Shown piece by piece: positions 37,104 to 47,974 of a stretch of 64,000 bases of DNA; the stretch's first letter is position 1; every line of letters starts with the position of its first letter. The position numbers and the translations under genes were made by a program. The notes below the pieces were generated by a model that saw nothing but the letters and a program-made list of their open reading frames with translations, ran no database searches and was not told where the DNA came from. The stretch is taken from NCBI GenBank assembly GCA_000711775.1, contig ARYC01000574.1:62001-126000 (forward strand), written 5' to 3'. The DNA is from Oxytricha trifallax. Its lineage: Eukaryota > Ciliophora > Spirotrichea > Sporadotrichida > Oxytrichidae.

Positions 37104-38153
37104 GTGAAATTAGAATATATAAAATCTCTTTTTCCTTTAAAAAAGAGAATAAGTTGCTTATTTTTTGGAAGAAGAGATAACAAATTCATCATTTATAAAT
37201 ATTCAACTTCATGTAGAAAACCTATATATAAGACCTTAATTATGAATTTATGTAAGATGCTAGCCAAGAGAATTAAGATACTAGATATAAATGATACTGA
37301 ACGATTGTATTTCAACTACAATAAAAAAAACATGAGTAGAGACATTAATTTACAAGAGACTGGGAGAAGAAAATGCAGTATACTTGTGTTTACTGATTGA
37401 AAGAGTTTGACTAATAGTTATAATTGTACTCGTCATATTACTACTTGTATACTATAACTAGCGGAGATCAACGTTATTAAAGAGAATCTGAGGCTATAGA
37501 AAAAGAATGGAATTTACAAAGGCGAACTACCAATTTATAACGATATAGAAAAAAGATTAAAGCCATTAAAAAGTTGGATCTTCACTAACCCAGTTCAGTA
37601 AAAAGGGGATTTCACAGACCTCAGCATGTGGGAGATGATTGCCTAAGACTCTTGGACCAAGATATGGAAGACTATACGATGTAGTATTGATGGTCCCTAC
37701 ACATGGAGAATAAAACAGGCTCTAGCTTGCGAAACAATTTCTGATTAACAGTTTTTGGATATTCTTTCCCATCTGTACAAGAGAGAGGTGAAGTGAGAAG
37801 TGCAATTATTATGGATCATCAACTAAAAGATTGAACTGGCTTAGAAATCCATTAAGAAGAACTATTATGAGGAAGTAGACGAAAGAATTTAGCTCAACCT
37901 TACTACAACATGAAAGAGACACTGCGGCAAGGGGTTTTACACTAAGCACTACTTATAAAAGTTTATCATAGTTAAGAAAGGTAATATAGACGATATAGTT
38001 TCTTATCACAGAGCAGAGAATGTTATTGTTGCTCTGGTTTGGGAGTATTCCTAAAAAGCCAGAAAAAATCTACGCTTTTGTGCTGAAAACATGTCTAGAG
38101 ATTAAAATCTTGAATTATTCGCTAAACAACGCAATGTGAGAAAAATTTGGTGA
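37104..38153 (+). pseudogene. Third ORF of relic C: zinc-finger protein without kinase
   Basis: A main frame opens at 37,401 and runs to TGA 38,151 with two internal TGA codons (37,794 and 37,911). Around 37,370-37,430 the string YTCVY, a TGA in place of the next residue, LKEFD, then YNCTRHITTC (one frame over) resembles a Cys2-His/Cys finger. A later RHCGKGFYTKHYLQKF is also finger-like. Between them are DLSMWEMIAQDSWTKIWKTI, CSIDGPYTWRIKQALA and FLDILSHLYKREVK. No HRDxKxxN, DFG or APE-like motif of a kinase is present. The preceding open frame 37,104-37,400 may be its N-terminus. Strand and position equal those of the TBE 57-kDa ORF. Confidence 0.6.
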
Positions 38154-39749
38154 ACCTCTTCGAGAACGAACTGGTTGTATGAAACAATGATCTTATTTAT
38201 CGATTCCCGTATATATAAATAACTTTATTATTCTTAAAACTTTCATAATTAAAAAATACATAATGAATATATAAATAATAAATAATTCACACTATAAATA
38301 TAAATTCAATTTAATATATAAAGATCTAGTTCTATTCACTTTAAATTTCAGAAACAAATATATCCATCATAAAAATAGTCTGTTTGGTCATAATTTTTTC
38401 TGTCTTCTGCACCCCAGTTTGCTTAAATTTTTTTTTTTATGTTTCTTTGTTTTTTTCCTGTAGTATTTCATAGCTTCTTCCTCTTCATTTATGTCAAACA
38501 TTCTAGGATTTAAACTTAGAAGTATTTCATTTGAGATTCTAGTAATTGCATTCTTGAGATAATATTCTTTTTCTTTATAGTAAAAAGAATTGTTTTTCTT
38601 ATTTTAATAGTAGTAGTCTCTTAATTTTAATCTCGAGCTTGTATTCAGAGTAGATATTCAGAAGAAAAAGCTCAGATGATGTAGTATTGTAGAAATAGAT
38701 TTTACTTAATCTTTTATTATTATTACATAGTGGTTTTGTCTTTTTTACTAAGAGCCACAAATTTGAGTCCTCACGTTATTGATTCTTTTAAGATTTCCAT
38801 ATAATCGGAATTAAAATAGTCTACTCTGGGATAGGTATTTATAGATTTAATTCCATTTATTGTTTCTTATTTGGAGGTTTTAGTTGAGTTTGATGTTTGG
38901 ATTTTGGATATCCTCTACTTAGAACTTTTTATTGTCTCCTGATGCAACTAGTATTTTGATTTCATAGTTCTTATTATGTAATTATAATTAAGTTTTTTAA
39001 TCGAGTAGTAGTCACTATACAGGTCTATGGTATTTTACTGATTGATAATTTAATATTTAGTTCCATTATTCATGGATTGATTAAATATCAATATTTTCTT
39101 ATTTTATTAGTTGTTATATTTACTTTACTAGCTTTAATCTTGATAAATATGAACAATTGTTGTGTTTAAACTCCATCGCTTACAACTGTAGCAGTCTTTA
39201 GATTGCTATTTCTAGTCATCTTATTTAGTTGTCTAATACATTAGTCCTTTCTAGTGTTATATCTTAGGGGGGACTCCCTGATAGTGTGTTTCCTTGATAA
39301 GCCAATGTCAGATAATTCTGATCGGTTATAATTTAGTCAGATTAAGTTATTAAATTTTAATAAACAAATCTATTAATCATAACAGTTTAGGGAGCATTTT
39401 TGCTTTAAGTATTTTATGGATTATAGTCCACTTGTGTTTATAAAACTAAAACATCTTTTATATATATAGAAGGATTAATTTATATAATTATTTTCTGATT
39501 TATTTCTTTTTTTAATTTGAATTTAGAGTTTATTTAATTATGATTAATTAAATATTTTTGAAGCTATATATTTGTAAATGGAATATTAATTATAAAATAT
39601 GCTGACTAAATGAATTTCTATAAGATACTTTAACATTAAGATATTTATTAAATAAAAGATAGTAAAACATTGGGAGAAGAAATCTTAATTAATAAACATT
39701 ACTGATGCAATAGTGTTGTTGAAGATAGTTAAATATTAAATATTCAAAG
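38154..39749. other. AT-rich; doubtful coding-like stretch on - at 38.4-39.0 kb
   Basis: Between 38,390 and 38,990 minus-strand frames include NTYPRVDYFNSDYMEILKES and MFDINEEEEAMKYYRKK. The sequence is Lys/Asn/Ile-rich and all three frames stay open at places, so I do not call a gene. The rest is featureless. Confidence 0.3.
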
Positions 39750-41090
39750 AGAGGAATTGCTTTATTTATTGACAATGAACATCTTACAAAATTATTAAGC
39801 TCACCAAGTTTATAGAAATCATCAACCTCCCAGTAGTGGTGAGCTTATGCGATATCTGGGTCATCGTGCCGAGATAGAACAACTCTCAAGGTAGTCTACA
39901 CAATATTATTATCATCCCTCTCTTTGCTTTCATCTTCATTGTTCAGGCTAACTCTGAAGTCGATCTCCTAGGTAACAATAGTGAAAGAAAAACCAGAAGT
40001 ACCTACCTTCTAAATCATTGCCACCCAAGAAATTAGCATAGCAAGAGATATCGATATATTTATATTTCCAGCCTGCTGTCCTTCTCGTTTTTACTTCACT
40101 ATTTGTGACAGATAATCCTGTGATACCACTTACCTTTTATAGATATTCAAAGTAGCCTGATAGTTAGTTGCAATAAAACTCCTTAAAGAATTCTTTAATT
40201 TAGATTCTAAAATATTTCTTCAATTTCTAAATTTCAGTAATGCAATCAAAATAGGGGTAAACGGAGCATTGGCAGGCAACTATGAGCACTACTCGGTGTA
40301 GCTTGCTATCTCACGACGGTGAAATCTCAGACTCAGACATCAACTAGATAAGCGAAGATAATCGAGCATTATTTTTTCACAAAAGGCAATTGGAAAATCC
40401 ACAAGAGATGTTTACATGCTTTCTTTTTATAAACTGCGTTTTTACTCCATTAAATTCAGTCAAACATAATTATATCTTGAAGTCTCTGGCTTTTTCATCT
40501 AATGACTAAGCGCTTCTCTCGATATTGGGTAGGGTTAATTTGTGGAATCCCTTTCAATCTAAAGTATTTAAATGAGGATTGCAGTGATCTTAATAATTAA
40601 GAGGCAGAGGGATCCTAAAGAATTCATAAGCGCTCCCTGCGCTCGATGTCTTTTCCACCAATGGAGTTTCAAACACTCTGATACTCCGGAGCACTTATTT
40701 TAATTTCTTCGGCACAAAAATAGCAGGATTAGGCGCCAAGAGAGGCTAAGCTGATATATGTTTAGTTAGTGGCGAGTACAATTCTATCACTACTAATCTT
40801 TCACTGCTTGGGCTTACAACCAGAGTCTCAACTCAAATGAAGTTGCTAAATCTCGCTCCTTAATTTAAAATGCACTCAGTGCTGCTTGATATCAGCTTAT
40901 CCTGGCTTCAAACTGCCCAAAAAATTTCAAGTGTTGTTTGTCTTGAAAAAGATAATCACATGAGTGTTGTTTCATCCAAATCCACTGATAATCTATCGTG
41001 CCCTTGTATAAGTTGTTTCATTGAATGATGTTACAGTAAATGGCAAATATGACTATACCTAAAAACACTTTCTTCTCATGCACTTTTGCT
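39750..41090 (-). pseudogene. Long coding island, unknown protein, multiple frame breaks
   Basis: About 1.3 kb of coding character on the minus strand, the longest in the window outside transposons. In order it contains a hydrophobic start (FLGIVIFAIYCNII), TIDYQWIWMKQHSCDYLFQD, HLKFFGQFEARIS, QIKERDLATSFELRLWLQAQ, VVIELYSPLTKHISAQPLLA, RVFETPLVEKTSSAGSAYEF, RRTAGWKYKYIDISCYANFL, FTIVTQEIDFRVSLNNED and LRVVLSRHDDPDIAQAHHYW. At least three TGAs and three frame changes interrupt it. Possible readings are a decayed paralogue of a large, perhaps membrane-anchored protein, or a gene in several MDSs with short IESs. No family recognised. Confidence 0.5.
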
Positions 41091-42029
41091 CTATTCGTTA
41101 TTTATTCAAAGATTATATTCTTAACTAAAAATAATAAATTAAATATTTACAAAAGTTATGATATAAACATTATATTAATTGTGAAATAGTTAATTTTATT
41201 AAGTTTACTCCCGCTCTATACTCATTTAAATAAGATTTTCAATATGTATCATTTAATTTATATATCATTATTGCTTTAATTTTCCCTTGATCTTCTTCTA
41301 TTTTACTATTTATTAATATAATTAATATCAAAGTATTCTGTGAAATAATGAGCTACAATATTAGTGAATATAATTCGAGAAATCAACACTTTAATTTTAA
41401 TTTAAAATAAGAATTGATATATTATATGCAAATCTATAACAATTATCATCCTCTTCTCTGATAGTTATTTAATTTTAACATCAAAATATATACAAATAAT
41501 TGGATATATTTATAACTAGAATATTGTTTATAATTTCTTATAAATTTATTGCTTAATTTGGAGTGGGGAAATTCACATATTTCTTGTTAATGCAGTCTAC
41601 CAATTAGTTAAAAGTAATTATTACAATTTGATTATAGATTCAATTCATAATATTTCTATGGATACTTCTACTTAAGTTTATAACTATATTTAACTTCCTA
41701 TTTTATATTGTTGATACCAAACACTTTACTTAAATCTATCTAAGATTAATATAACCAGAATCAATAAATTGAAATTTAATTAGGTTTTAAAAGTTTTAAA
41801 AAAAAACTAACATATATTTAGGAGTTTATTATTTAAAAAACAAATATTATTATGAATTACATTAATTGCAATTTTTAAAATACTTTTTAATCAAACATTA
41901 TTAATAATGAAAATATTTTGATCGTAATAAACAGAAGATCTGAGAAGTTATACTTTATCTGGTCTATTACAATTGTTAGTTTTAACAACAAATAAAGAAG
42001 TAAGTCCATTCAGTTATTTTGGAATCCTT

Positions 42030-42240
42030 AATTTTCATTATTTAATTAGTAAACTACTACAAACTCAACTTATTCAAGTAGGGATTGTGGTGACTTGTTT
42101 GGAAAATCTTGTCTTAATATCATATAGATTACATATATTATGAATGCGAGGATAAGGATGAATGCTATTTTTACTGCTGTTTAGATTGTCTAAAAGTTGT
42201 TTATCTGCTGTAAATTGAATTTAATTGTCTACTCTGTATT
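42030..42240 (-). CDS. Possible 3' exon with transmembrane helix
   Basis: On the minus strand, TAVKIAFILILAFIIYVIYM is a convincing single membrane span, followed by a short polar tail, LRQDFPNKSPQSLLEQVEF. The frame stays open beyond and no stop can be fixed. Possibly the end of a membrane-protein MDS; low confidence. Confidence 0.3.
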
Positions 42241-42349
42241 GTATTATTACTTAATAAAATTGATTTAGGAAAATTATTTAAATTTAATTATGGGTAGACT
42301 TGTTAGAAGCAGTTAACTTCTCTGAAGCTAGATAAATTTGCTATATTTA

Positions 42350-42565
42350 TGGATAATTTATTGTGTTAATTTTGACGCCAATATTAAAGTCAAGTTGTCT
42401 CTCCTCTACGATGAGATAGAGTAGTACTATCAATAGAAAAGCCCAGCTTATATTAAATTCTCTATTGATAAAACACCATATTTAGTTTAAATTTTCAGAA
42501 AGATAACTGCCGATAATTTAATAAATTATTTATTTAAATTTAATATTCCTAATTCAATTATGTTT
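42350..42565 (+). CDS. Possible coding island, unknown protein
   Basis: The plus-strand frame contains NIKVKLSLLYDEIEQYYQQK and SPAYIKFSIDKTPYLVQIFR before a TGA near 42,563. Codon structure is good but the segment is short. May be an isolated MDS. Confidence 0.3.
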
Positions 42566-43965
42566 TAGCAATGATATAAATTTATAATTTCTAGTAACAC
42601 CTCTTAGAATAATTATTATTCATATTCCAAGCTGCTGAGATTAATTTGTCGTATTTACAATTAAAATCAATCAGATATTTTAGTAGCTTCTGACAAATGC
42701 AAAATTAACTTTATTCATAGACCATTTTATAAGACCCCAGATCTATTTTTTAAATTTGAGATATGGGATTATTATTCATTTTTAAAGTAAGAAGAAAATA
42801 TTATGAATCAATTTATAATAATAATTTTCCCAATCATTAAAAACATGAGCTCGAATAATTTTACATATAAACTAAACCTATTTGAGAGTTTCTATTTTAA
42901 TATGCTCTTATTATAATAAAAATTAGCCAGAAATATATTCTTTCTATTCAATAATTCCCCTTTTTTAATACTTATAAAAAGCATGGGAATAAATACAATA
43001 ATTATCTACCTTTAACTAAAATTTACTGCTAGAAAAATATTCTATTGGTATTATTTGACTTATTATAATTAAAGACTTCTATAATTTGCAATTCATTTTA
43101 TATAATTCTCGTATTTTATTTATTTTAATTGCCTTCTACAATCATGAGATATATTATAAAACATAAGTAGAAATATGAATCTGCAATTACGGTAACTTAT
43201 TATTTTCTATTATAGATTGGACCTTAGTGATATATTTAATTTAATTCAGAGTTAAAGAGCCCGGAAATTTACGACCGAAAATCAAAGCATATGAATTAAC
43301 CTAATAATCAAAATACCGAACTGTTTAGATCTTCATTTAATAATTAATAAAAATGTTTAAAGCTACTATGATTAAAATTGTTAAATGATTCTTGGACTGT
43401 TACTATTTTTCAATAAAATATAAATAAAAAATTATAAAATTATAAAATCTTAATGATATAAATATTATTTTAAATTGTTCTTAAGGAAATCAAAAAAATT
43501 ATGATTCACTGAAAATAATCACCTTCATTTAATTTACCTTAATATTAAAAAAATAAAGAAATAAAGATAAATGTAAAAACACATGTATTTGATATATTAT
43601 TAATAAGTTTACAATAAATTAATATAAATAAATACAAAAGTAATAAATATCTTATTAAAAAAAGCAAATAATAAAAAAATAGATAAGAAAAAAATTAATT
43701 TAATATCGATAAAATACATAAAAAATAGGAGAAGAGAGAAAGTTTAATCTAGTAAAAATTTAATCAAATATAACTGACATGAGTTTGATAATTTATAAAT
43801 TCACTTTGATATTATGAAGATTGAATATACAACTATTTAATATATTAGCGATGTAGTCTTAGCATTTATTTATACGAGTTAGATATATAATTTATTACGG
43901 GCTAGGAGAAAATTATATTGCAAATATGTTTTCTTGTTCATTTGTTGAGAGCATTAAGAAAGCCT
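42566..43965. other. AT-rich DNA, no gene recognised
   Basis: Nothing supported. Confidence 0.5.
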
Positions 43966-44700
43966 TCATTCAATAGAGAACTTGATGAGGTTGCATTGAA
44001 TGGCTGCAGAGTTTACTAAGGAACTCCATAAGGCATTTAAATCCTGCCCTTATTATCCTTTTTTTTGGAGAGTGCTTAGCAAATTTAAATCTTATTAATT
44101 TTGCAACAACATCATAAATGCTGAATTAATAGTGGATTATCCTCCCCTGGAAGATTGAGGGATTCCAATCTTTGCGTTCTAAGTGTAGAGATGCTAAATC
44201 AAACTTTGGATTTAAACAAGCAGTGGTGCCTGCTGTTGGTTTTAACGCTTGCGATGAGTAGTCTGACTGAATAGTTGAAGTGTAGTTGCTTAGAAGTATT
44301 TGACTATGATTGAGTAATGCAAATTAACTATCCATAAACTGTTATTTATAATTGGATCCTGATAATTATTAGCGCTAGGCAATCTCACCCTGCAATTTCT
44401 GCAATTGCTAAAGAAGCAAAGTAGTGTAGTTGTTGGATTAAGTTTACATTACGGGAGTAGGCTGCATTATTTCTCTCAGATTTTAGTCGATTTAAAGTCA
44501 TTATGTTTAATATCATATTCTTATATTTTAAGTATAGAGGTAATATTAAAATTAGACAGGAAACTTAAGTTTTTTGTATTAGATACCTATCTGTGATTTT
44601 AGCTGCTCATTCTCTGATTCAAGCAATGCCACTTGTTCCTTCAGAGTCTCGTACATTTATATCTCTTAATTCTTAAGTGGAATGTACTAACTCTGTTTTA
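43966..44700 (-). CDS. Macronuclear-destined gene segment, coiled-coil N-terminus, Gln-rich C-terminus
   Basis: Minus strand. The first segment (44,685-44,591) reads MYETLKEQVALLESENEQLK, a heptad-like, bZIP/coiled-coil pattern. After a 192-bp AT-rich interruption (44,402-44,593 with one CAG copy) the frame continues as KLQGEIAQRQQLSGSNYKQQ, QSDYSSQALKPTAGTTACLN and KFDLASLHLERKDWNPSIF. After a one-base frame change near 44,180 it continues as MMLLQNQQDLNLLSTLQKKG and LWSSLVNSAAIQCNLIKFSI, to TGA 43,966-43,968. The C-terminal part could also start from an overlapping Gln-rich frame. No family recognised; the coiled coil suggests a dimeric protein. Confidence 0.55.
44402..44593. other. Probable IES with 3-bp pointer CAG
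   Basis: An AT-rich 192-bp segment between two coding segments. CTG (CAG on the coding strand) occurs at 44,399-44,401 and 44,591-44,593. Deleting the segment with one copy of CAG joins LKSQ to KLQGEIA in frame. Alternatively it is a large intron, since it starts GTATCT and ends near TTTAG/TTGCAG, but those splice choices do not keep the frame. Confidence 0.5.
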
Positions 44701-45189
44701 AATTAATCTATTAATAAAAAAAAGTTAATGATTACAAGTCCATTTTTGACATATATTAAATTTTTTTAAAAACTATTGCATATTAAACTTATTATAAAAA
44801 TTAAAAAAAATACATGACAATAAAGCTAAATTAAATACTTACTAGATAAGGCTTTCTGTATTTCTAATATTTTTTATGTATTTTATCGATAAATGATAAT
44901 TAATAAAAAATAAAGCTCAATAATATATAAATAAAATAGAAAAAGTGGATAATAGAAATGAAAAAAGAAGTATTTCAATTATATTATCAAAATAATAACT
45001 GAGAAAAAATTTCTTAGAATATATTGATAAAAAAAAAAATACTTATCAAAATAACTATCAAATAGTGCCTGATAATTAGAAAAATTAATAAGAGAATAAA
45101 TAAAATATTCTATAAAAAAAAACTTATCAAATTGTAAACTTTAATGCTTACAATCTTAAAAATCCATAAAAGCATAAATTGATCATTCT
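44701..45189. other. AT-rich DNA, no gene recognised
   Basis: A-rich, low-complexity stretch with several runs of eight or more A residues. Nothing else seen. Confidence 0.5.
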
Positions 45190-45790
45190 TCTATACTATA
45201 CATTTAATTAATCAACTTTTTCAAAATCCTTACAAACTCTAGAGACCACTCCTTAATAGGAAATTTTTCATTCTCACATCTTGCATGAACTCTCATACGA
45301 ACATAATTTTGAACTATTTTGCTTAGATACTTACATTCTTATAAAACCATTAAGTGATATCAACCATTCGACTATAATTTACATTAGAAAAATACATTTT
45401 TATAAATCTCTACAATCTCAAAAAACCATTCATTAACTCAATATTATTCAATCTCACATCATGAAAGAATTCATACAGACATTATTTTGAAATAATTAGC
45501 TTAGATTCTTGCAATCTTTATACACCAATAAGCGATATCAACCATTCTTATATAATTAATATTTGTATAATCTTCTTTTTTAAATCTATACAACCTCAAG
45601 TGACCATTCATTAACACTAAATTATTCACTTTCACATCATGCATGAACTCTCATACGAACATAATTTTGAACTATTTTGCTTAGATACTTACATTCTTAT
45701 AAAACCATTAAGCGATATCAACCATTCGACTATAATTTACATTTGATGAATCCACCCTTTCTTAATTTTTTATACCTCCAGAAATCACTC
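45190..45790 (-). repeat. Inverted second array of the ~180-bp satellite
   Basis: Three and a third units, recognisable as the reverse complement of the 27,156-27,835 repeat. The string taagcgatatcaacc (or taagtgatatcaacc) recurs at 45,352, 45,530 and 45,710 (about 178-180 bp apart). Units one and three are closer to each other than to unit two, suggesting a higher-order pattern. Confidence 0.92.
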
Positions 45791-45958
45791 CTTGATTTAA
45801 ATTTTTTCTTTTTTAATATCTTCATAAACCCATAACAAGCCAAAATTTTGCTTTTTTTTATTTTTAATCTTGTTCAACCAGAAATTTTTATTTATTATTT
45901 GACTTAAATTTTCAAAAAATAGATCCAATTTTTAAAATCTTTTAATCACAATATAAAA

Positions 45959-46257
45959 TTATCAAAATACAATTTAATTGGGAAATTAAGATATATAAAT
46001 TAATAATTCGTATTTTAAATATATTAACTGCCACTAAATACATTAGCTTGTAGATCAAATTTGAGAGTGGACCTTTACCGCTATGTTACTGTGAGCACAT
46101 CGTATCTTCAACATTTCATGCTCTTAAGATTTTCGGTTCTGATCTGTGATTTGACCGATTTGACCGATTTGATCGATTTGACCGTATACTCTTTTCGGTC
46201 AAGTCAGTCAAATAAGTATACTTAAGACTTTAATTATATTAAACATTTAAATATTAT
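45959..46257 (+). repeat. Left inverted repeat of element 3 with GATTTGACC iterons
   Basis: At 46,148-46,184 the units GATTTGACC, GATTTGACC, GATTTGATC, GATTTGACC follow head to tail. An inverted CGGTCAAGTCAGTCAAAT follows at 46,196-46,213, so the cluster can form a hairpin. Mirror copies lie at 47,720-47,785. Such 9-bp iterations next to a Rep-type helicase gene resemble initiator-binding iterons; that role is inferred. Confidence 0.85.
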
Positions 46258-46316
46258 AATTACTGGTATGGTTATACATGCTTAAAGCCTCTTCTTCATT
46301 GTATGGCATAATTAAA

Positions 46317-47024
46317 ATGTCAAAAACACAGATGAACTATAGAATGACCCACCTCTAAGAGTGCAAGTATCCTTACGTGCCTCAGAATTCCACCCCCATC
46401 ATAAAAAGTATCAAGGAAATCAACGAGCGAATAGAGTGCATCAATGTATATCAAGTTCCGGAAAGTGATAAATAATATATCGAGATAGTCTGCAATCCTC
46501 TTTCAAAGGGTCTTCATAAAAATCATTTTTAGCAGTGCAATAGTCTTGGCACAAAGGTGCTTACTAAACTCGGCATTAAGATAGAAAGCATAAAGTAAAA
46601 GTGCTTCTCGGAATTGATGGTCTTGTATCCAAACATAGTACTAATAGCAGGAGATTAAGATAATTTCAACGAGCAAAAATAGAGATTAAGTGCCACCAAC
46701 TCAAGAAGATAATCTTCGATTTCACCGACAATAACTAAGGCACAGATGCTCGTGTAGTTCACTGATTTACTCAAGGTAGGAGAGATACATACTCTTTCAG
46801 ATTATGTCAAGATGTAATGGCAAAGTACAAGTGATCTCGTTCAAATTCAGGAAATTGAGCCCAGGCTTAGAGGAATTTTAAGAATGGTACTGGGATCAGG
46901 TCTAATGGAGAGAAAGCTAATCCCAATCGTTGAGTCACTGCAAATCTATGCTATCAAACATAGTAATGAGATCAATTAGAGAAGATCTATATCCTTTGCC
47001 TAGATTTAAAAATGGATACGGTGA
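46317..47024 (+). CDS. N-terminal part of element 3 replication-type protein
   Basis: 235 codons from ATG to TGA, starting 60 bases inside the left arm. Contents include CINVYQVPESDKQYIEIVCN, KGLHKNHFQQCNSLG, DLLKVGEIHTLSDYVKMQW and GILRMVLGSGLMERKLIPIV. In a Rep protein this part would carry a nicking domain. I see isolated His and Tyr residues (GLHKNHF, DYVKM) but no convincing HUH motif, so the function is open. The last ~25 codons are probably out of frame: the continuing protein lies one frame over from about 46,940. Either there is a one-base indel, or two overlapping ORFs. Confidence 0.7.
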
Positions 47025-47646
47025 AGCTATTGATGCCTTGTACCGAGTCATTATCTAAAAGGAAAACCCCAAGAAATGCTGTGTATGGTTGTACGGGAAA
47101 GCAGATACTGGCAAGACAAGCATAGTTCTGATATTGTAGCAAATTTTTGTTTGCGATGTGCTTTAAGAGGGCTAATCGCATTTTAAACTACAGCTGATGC
47201 CTATAAAATTTCAGCCTCAGATTGTAATAATGGACGAAATGAATGACAGGCATTTCTTCAGTATTGAAAAAGTTGCTAAAATGAAAAGATTGCTAGAGGG
47301 GAGCGGCTACTCCACAGAAGTAAAGTACGGGGATGTCTCTTTAGAATATGTAGACAGCGTAGTCGTAATAACGACTAACTCTTTGCCATTAGAAAAACTT
47401 TAGAAGATCGATAGAGAGGCATTTGAGGCCCGATGCCATTTAGTTGACCTAATGAATGTCTAGAAGAGCTCAAAGAAAAAGTTGCCCTTCGATGCTATAG
47501 ACTTGGCTAAGTACATGCTAGCACGGTTAGAAGAAGAGAGCACCGTACCGCAACACTCTCAGGAGACGAATGTGAGCAGAGAAATGAGCGGAATTCTTGA
47601 AGATGAATTGAACATAGATCTTTGGTCGGAGAACTCATAGCAGTGA
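46948..47646 (+). CDS. SF3 helicase domain of element 3
   Basis: A 232-codon open frame (ATG 46,948, TGA 47,644) overlaps the previous ORF by 77 bases. It starts around MRSIREDLYPLPRFKNGYGE. Motifs in order: Walker A GKADTGKTS, Walker B QIVIMDEMND, a B'-like KRLLEGSGYSTEVKYG, Walker C VVVITTNSLP (the TTN typical of SF3) and a basic segment REAFEARCHLVD like the arginine-finger region. The C-terminal LPFDAIDLAKYML also occurs in element 2. SF3 helicases occur in Rep proteins of small DNA replicons and in parvovirus-type initiators. Here the setting is a ciliate mobile element. All motifs are present, so the ATPase could be functional. Confidence 0.85.
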
Positions 47647-47675
47647 GGTAATGCTGTTTGTTATTTATATGTTTC

Positions 47676-47974
47676 ATAATATTTAAATGTTTAATATAAT
47701 TAAAGTCTTAAGTATACTTATTTGACTGACTTGACCGAAAAGAGTATACGGTCAAATCGATCAAATCGGTCAAATCGGTCAAATCACAGATCAGAACCGA
47801 AAATCTTAAGAGCATGAAATGTTGAAGATACGATGTGCTCACAGTAACATAGCGGTAAAGGTCCACTCTCAAATTTGATCTACAAGCTAATGTATTTAGT
47901 GGCAGTTAATATATTTAAAATACGAATTATTAATTTATATATCTTAATTTCCCAATTAAATTGTATTTTGATAA
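47676..47974 (-). repeat. Right inverted repeat of element 3
   Basis: Inverted copy of 45,959-46,257, including the iteron cluster at 47,720-47,785. Confidence 0.92.

Larger units (their letters stand above)
33835..38153 (+). mobile_element. Diverged TBE-like element (relic C) lacking the kinase
   Basis: Three decayed genes occur in exactly the TBE order and orientation: transposase (+), 22-kDa homologue (-), zinc-finger ORF (+). The first two align to their TBE counterparts at the protein level. The third shares position and an N-terminal zinc finger but has no kinase motifs. No C4A4 terminal repeats are visible on either side, so true ends are unknown and the limits given are those of the genes. 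An AT-rich block (34,280-35,040) splits the transposase. Confidence 0.7.
45959..47974 (+). mobile_element. Long-inverted-repeat element 3 (2,016 bp) encoding an SF3 helicase
   Basis: 299-bp arms (45,959-46,257 and 47,676-47,974) are identical by eye in inverted orientation and begin TTATCAAAATACAATTTAAT. The right flank is TA; the left is AA. The arms carry sub-repeats of GATTTGACC and an inverted CGGTCAAGTCAGTCAAAT. The 1.4-kb core is a coding region of normal GC content on +, with one frame change, ending 30 bases before the right arm. The protein has an SF3 helicase domain and no DDE transposase motifs. It is the largest and most complete of three related elements here and possibly the autonomous type. 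Confidence 0.9.

Noticed and set aside
27156..45790. A single giant 18.6-kb element bounded by the inverted satellite arrays
   Set aside because: No matching unique ends outside the arrays, no target duplication, and the interior holds an independent TBE-like relic; kept only as a question.
46317..46990. HUH nicking motif in the element 3 N-terminal ORF (GLHKNHF, DYVKM)
   Set aside because: Spacing and context do not fit HUH or CRESS motifs well enough; left as unassigned.
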